This document shows, piece after piece, positions 59,066 to 64,000 of a stretch of 64,000 bases of DNA. A program made the translations under genes and the position numbers. Within the stretch, counting starts at the first letter, position 1. Every line of letters starts with the position of its first letter. The stretch lies in NCBI RefSeq assembly GCF_037975245.1, contig NC_092569.1, forward strand, positions 2,211,501-2,275,500, read 5' to 3'. The DNA comes from Apostichopus japonicus. Lineage: Eukaryota; Echinodermata; Holothuroidea; Aspidochirotida; Stichopodidae. The notes beneath the pieces were generated by a model. That model saw only the letters and a list, made by a program, of their open reading frames with translations. It was not told where the DNA came from and did not search any database.

Positions 59066-60645
59066 GTCTAGTGTACCATTAGGCTTAATTCTCAACAGCC
59101 CGTCGGTGTACCGTGTGGCAAAATTAGGAAGATGATATCGATGTAAAATACGTAAAATAATGACATTATTTGAATACTTTTCAGCAATGGTAATTCAAGG
59201 GACTACTACAAATACATTTTCTAAGCAAAGTTGTTTCATGGTAAACAATTGTTTTGAAAGCAAGAGTAGTATAGTGCTTAGGATACATTTGATGAAGTAC
59301 ACGATATCTTTTGCACTCTTTTTAATAAAAAATATATATATATATTTCCGTACAGCTATGAGATTATTTCGGTCAATGATATTACCAGTTCTTGATTTGA
59401 AGTTTATAAAAAGGACAAAACATAAAACAAGAATTGTTTTCTGAAGAAGAATTAGCCTAGATTTATTTTAAACAGCAGAAATGGCAAATACAGGAAGTAA
59501 TTTTCAAAAAACTTATGAAACATGTTAGTTTCGAATAAACATTTATTTAATAAAAATCTTGTTCTGAGTTTGTCTATTGGTGATGCAATATGTGTCGCCC
59601 TGCAGCACAACACCTTAAATATCAAATATGAAGGTTACAAACAGAATACAGTTAAAAATAAGTATAAACAAAACACAAAAAGTTGAATAAAAATGTAAAA
59701 ACACCAACAGCAACAATATATACATACTCAAAACAATGAATAAAGAGTTATAAAACAAAACATAATTGACACATTATATCTTTACCATTTTTTGTTTGAA
59801 TGACCGAAATCCTCGAAACCATGTAGGCTATCAGACTTTCAAAGTTTACTTTTAAAACACTGAAGATCACATGCATGATCAATGGAAATCAAAAGGCAAA
59901 CTTTGTCAAATTCGTGCGAAACACAGTGTCAAACACTGTAAGCCCGATACAGGTCAAACTTGGTGAAAGTATATACCTGGTCAAGAGCTGTTAAGGGTCT
60001 GTGAGTAACGACGAAAGAAGGTCAAAGGTAAGGGGTCACTAGTCATTTAATATGAACAACTGTTGTTTTCCTGTATTTAAGACGTGCCAATATGACAAAT
60101 TGCCAGAACTCCGCCCACCCGCGCATGAAAATTAATCTCGTGAATTTGATATCGTATCATTGTATGTGATGTTTTAAAGGTCAAATGGTCAATGGGGTCA
60201 ACGACCAAACTGGGTCAAATGTGTGCGACAAAGTGTGTCACGAGTCTCCCAAGGAGTAAACCTAATGGACCTCAAACTTGGTAGGTGCAGGTCTTGCCAT
60301 AGGCTGTTGGGTCTCTGTGAATAATGACGCAATAGACGAGAAGGCAAATATGATTGTCGAAAAAAGAGTTCTCGTTATTACGAGAATGTCAAAATGTTTA
60401 AAGGACCGAGAATATGACTCCAACGAAATGAATATGGCTCCAAATAAACTTAAGGCTTATTTACTTGATGGATGTACAGTATGTTATTGTGTCACCGGAG
60501 TAATGTCATTAAAGCGGTAATGCAACCAAAGTTTGGAATGCATTCTACAACTCCATGGATTGCCCCCTTGTTTCCTTTCGAAAAAAATATTTACCTTTAC
60601 TATTACATTCTCTATAACTATCTTAAACTGCATAATATTTGCATA

Positions 60646-63457
60646 TTAATGAATGCGTGGCTCAATATAGTAATATTTACTTTCGTCTGGGGGCTTAACA
60701 GGGATGCTAGACGCATTCCTGTTGGTTACATTGGTCACGTGACTAGTTTGGCCCTGATTTGTGTTCTTATGCTCTTCTTGTTTCCCTTCCAAATCTATAT
60801 ATGTATATTCGTGAGGATTTTGATTGGCTTCATCCACGCTCTGATAAGCAACATTATTAACTTGTCCTTCTTTATTTGGCTCATTTCCAGCGATATAAAG
60901 TGGATTATACTCTACATTGTCTCCTTGAAGTCGTTCAGAATGTGAAATTTCTGGGTTCTCATTAACGGTCTCGGTCCTCACATCTCTGTCACTCAGCTGC
61001 GATTCGACATGACTCTCACTTGTGATAACATCATTCTGAGAGTACGCTGCATTATGAAAGGTCGTGTTGCTTGCCACTTTATCATCACTTTTTCGTCGTC
61101 TGTAATAACTGAGAAAGAGGGAAAAAATAGTAAAATGACGGGTTGTCGAGATAATTCGGCCATCGAGTGATGGAACTATAATTAAACATTATAGGTCATC
61201 ATTTACTCAGTTTATATCATTATATTCATCATTAAATCATTGTTCAATCTACATAAATAAACCACGTTTTACACCTCCACGTAAAAATGGGTATGGCACA
61301 TTGAGTACCACTCCAAGCTACGTTACATCATGTGAAGTTTACATTTATTATTCTCAAAATCTACTCTCAGTTACTGTCAGGAAGTTTGAAAATGAAATTC
61401 CTCACACGGTTAGATAATTCCTAATCAGAAGTCAGCAGACGGTCAAATACTTGAGTTTTAGCAAGAAAGTTCGGTATCTCATAAATGATTGTGAATTATG
61501 TACAATTTTGTTGTCTAGTATATGTTGGACTTGATAAACTCGGTATTACCTTGTTTGTGATAGTTCTCGTTAATAGTTACTAACGTCGTGTGAAGTTCAA
61601 GATCTTCATTTTCAATCTAATACTATCTCTAAGATCCGTAATATATAATTCCCTTAGGTGAATCAATCGGACAGAAATGTATCATCAAGTGATTATTTAG
61701 ATTAATTCATAACTTGTTCGTTTATCTACAAAATGGCAGACTAAGGTGTTTCCATTTCAGACTTGCCCATGTTTATCACAAAATGCAATTCTTTGTCTGG
61801 GGAGGACTGTAAAACCTGAACCTGAACAATTTGACGGTAAAACCTGAACTTGATAAATTTGATAATGTCATATCAAAAATGCTGAGCAAATTGTTTTGTT
61901 CTTCAGTTCCTTTGAACTCAAAATGCTGCATCAAATCCCCGACCTGCACAGAAAGATGTTTACGTACCGTATGAACAATGCAACACTCAATGCTACTACA
62001 AGGATCATGATGAGTATAACCAAAACGGGCACGAGAACTTTCGCTCCGCCAGGCTCCGTCTGTTTGTCTGAATTTTAATGTAAAAAGAAGAAAGTTATGT
62101 TACTTACAACAACAAAAAATTGAAGACCAAGCTTAATTGATACACCGAGTGTTTGTTATTTGTTGTTTTATACGTCTTGTTATGAAAGATTTTTTACATA
62201 CATTAGGCACAGTGATTTCTATAAAGTATCGTAGAGCTGTCGTTATGGATTGGGCAGGTATAATGGATGAATGTTTAAGTCGACTCCCGTTTTCAGTCGT
62301 TGTGAAACAAGTCTTCACGGGTTAACATTCAAATCGTATATTAATTAAAATAAAACTTGTAAATTGCAATAGCGTAAATTCCCCCGAGCTACACCATGGA
62401 TATATGCACTGCCATTTGCAAAGTTAAGGATTTGGAAAATGAAGGAGCATACGTCGGCGAAGATATCGTATTGAGAACCATAGGAACTAATTCTGTAGAG
62501 ATATCAAGATAATCACTAAGAAATAATTTTGCGACTGAACTAGACGTACAGCTGTCGTTGTGAAAGCAGCCCTAGTGTCATTCAGGAGGCTCTCAGTGTA
62601 CCTTGGTCAGATGTAAAGACTACATCTGTATCTTCACAAATATAGAATACGTCGTCACGACGGTTGAGTTGAGTCTGGTCTCGTTCAGTAGTCGTAGCAG
62701 TCTGCCACCGGTCTTACTCGTGAACCGCAGCGAAGTACCGACAGACAGTCGTGTAAACAGTCGTAAACTTTGAAAGGCATATAATAATCATCAAAAAGAT
62801 TGATATGTTGTAAGTGTCAAAATCCCCAAGCATTTGACTGTCAGTACTACGTCTGTAGCCAGTTTGTTGTTTGAAGATAATACTGAAATAAAATATACTA
62901 TATATGATGATGACGTCGGCTCCCCAGTGCAGGTCTAAATGTTGATGTTAGTCCATTGTTTTAGAAATACTAATAACTTAACCCATACATTCATATAAAC
63001 AACAGACACACAGTATAATGGTCTGTGTGAATAGTTCAGTCACTTTAAACCTCGGTCATTTCAATGGTCATTTTTTTTATCCATTGAAAGTGTTATAAGG
63101 ATGAAACTGGCAATGATAGCAGTATTTTAGCAGTGTCAATTATAGTCTGAAACGAATTAAAATTAAGTTCGTGTCTAACGTCATTCTGCGCTTTAAGCAT
63201 TTCTATTTTATGTTACTGAATCATATATAAAATTGTGCATACAAAAATTGGGAATATAAAAAAGAAAACAAATTATTTTTACCAAGACTAAAATACACTT
63301 GAAAACAACGTGATTCGTCACGCATTCCGTTGTTGCCCTTTTTCAAAAGAATTCTTAAATAACAACCCGGTGATCCACTGCGCGTTACCGGAATGGGACA
63401 GTTTCCCGAACAAGAACAAATTTCCGCCACAAGCGGCGTGTTCATTTCGTCACAAAC
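60646..63457 (-). CDS. Copy B: CUB/ITIM receptor paralogue, 5' part off window
   Basis: Exons seen: second half of the CUB domain 63283-63457 (VCDEMNTPLVAEICSCSGNC ... FSLG, all cysteines of copy A kept), transmembrane exon 62067-61968 (KVLVPVLVILIMILVVALSV), tail exon 60646-61108. Phases match copy A. The signal peptide and first CUB exon would lie beyond 64000. The stalk-exon remnant at about 62419-62492 has a working acceptor, but its donor is GC where copy A has GT, so it may be skipped; the exon is phase 1-1 and skipping keeps the frame. The tail keeps VEYNPLYIAG, VAYQSV and EYTYIDL unchanged and ends SKYYYIEPRIH. Whether it is expressed cannot be told, but no stop disrupts these exons. 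Confidence 0.8.
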
Positions 63458-64000
63458 CTGTTAAAAATTCAAACGGACATTTATTATTCTGTTCATAAAT
63501 AGTAAACATTTGATGGTAAAATGGGACTTTCTTCTAAATTGATGAATAATATAGTATTTGAATTATAGGTGGACTAAATCTTTGATAATAGCTACTCATC
63601 AATTAGCATTCCTTTCGATATCACTAAAATTCACGAAAGTCTTGGAAAGGATTGATGAAAACATGAACCCCTCCCATATCCACCTGGATCCTCAAGGGAG
63701 TTCTAAAACAGGTTTGAACCTAAATTATATGTAGCAGGATATGTAACTCGGTATACGCTGAAGAAAGTTGAATGAAAGTTATACTTACCCTTGCTTATAC
63801 AGGTTCGAAATTATTACCATTGTCGGTGGTATACACGTCTGGATTTAAGGCTGAGTGATTCGTAAAATTACGTAAACCAGGGGCTTTCATGGACTTCCAC
63901 ACTCGATAGTAAGGCCTCCCAATATTTCTTAAACCCAATCGTATATAAGGTTTCATACATACACTCAAAAAAATGAAGTGTTGAAAAGTAATCGATAAGT

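Larger units (their letters stand above)
58640..64000. repeat. Segmental duplication, copy B, cut by the window end
   Basis: Collinear with 48830-54210 in the same orientation. Start set by similarity of GGTTTATCTTTTAGAGAAG (58645) with GGTTTATCTTGTAGAGAAG (48846). Confidence 0.85.

Overview
This is a eukaryotic, animal window. Its genes are split by long introns with GT/AG junctions, it is AT-rich, and it carries hAT-type MITEs, SINEs, LINE pieces, a Ty3/gypsy-type element and many microsatellites. The gene set (an NRBP-family pseudokinase, an XK-related protein, a divergent 7TM receptor, CUB receptors) points to a marine invertebrate. A deuterostome such as an echinoderm is my best guess, but the evidence for that is thin.

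Layout. (1) 681-21503, minus strand: an NRBP1-like pseudokinase gene, read in 11 phase-consistent exons; the last C-terminal part lies off the left edge. Its introns hold a 1.7-kb 55-bp minisatellite, a LINE 3' end, a Penelope-like fragment, a foldback-like palindrome and a broken Ty3/gypsy element. The 5' LTR of that element is itself split by a 494-bp foldback transposon. (2) 25982-31516, plus strand, head to head with NRBP: a three-exon XK-related (XKR) gene with a DEVD tetrapeptide in its cytoplasmic tail, followed by a ~150-bp tandem repeat. (3) 37563-38561, plus strand: an intronless divergent rhodopsin-like GPCR. (4) 43.2-47.7 kb: repeat-rich stretch with LINE tails, three hAT MITEs (one nested in another), a tRNA-derived SINE and a relic of a receptor tail. 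(5) 48.8-64.0 kb: a segmental duplication of a minus-strand gene.

The most interesting locus is (5). Copy A (50275-57511) assembles cleanly into a 377-residue type I membrane protein: signal peptide, one CUB-like domain with eight cysteines, a Ser/Thr/Pro stalk made from a duplicated exon, one transmembrane helix, and a ~149-residue tail with ten tyrosines. The tail includes two ITIM-like motifs (VEYNPL, VAYQSV), an NPLY motif and YIDL. Copy B (60646-63457, running off the right edge) keeps all the tail motifs. Copy C (about 45.42-45.67 kb) is a truncated relic. These look like lineage-specific inhibitory or adaptor-docking receptors, possibly immune; that function is inferred from architecture only.

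The mobile elements are legible. Six hAT-like elements have 8-bp target duplications at their ends. Two of them have empty sites in the other copy of the segmental duplication, which dates those insertions after the duplication. The 40-kb region outside the four genes and these elements shows no further gene that I can support.
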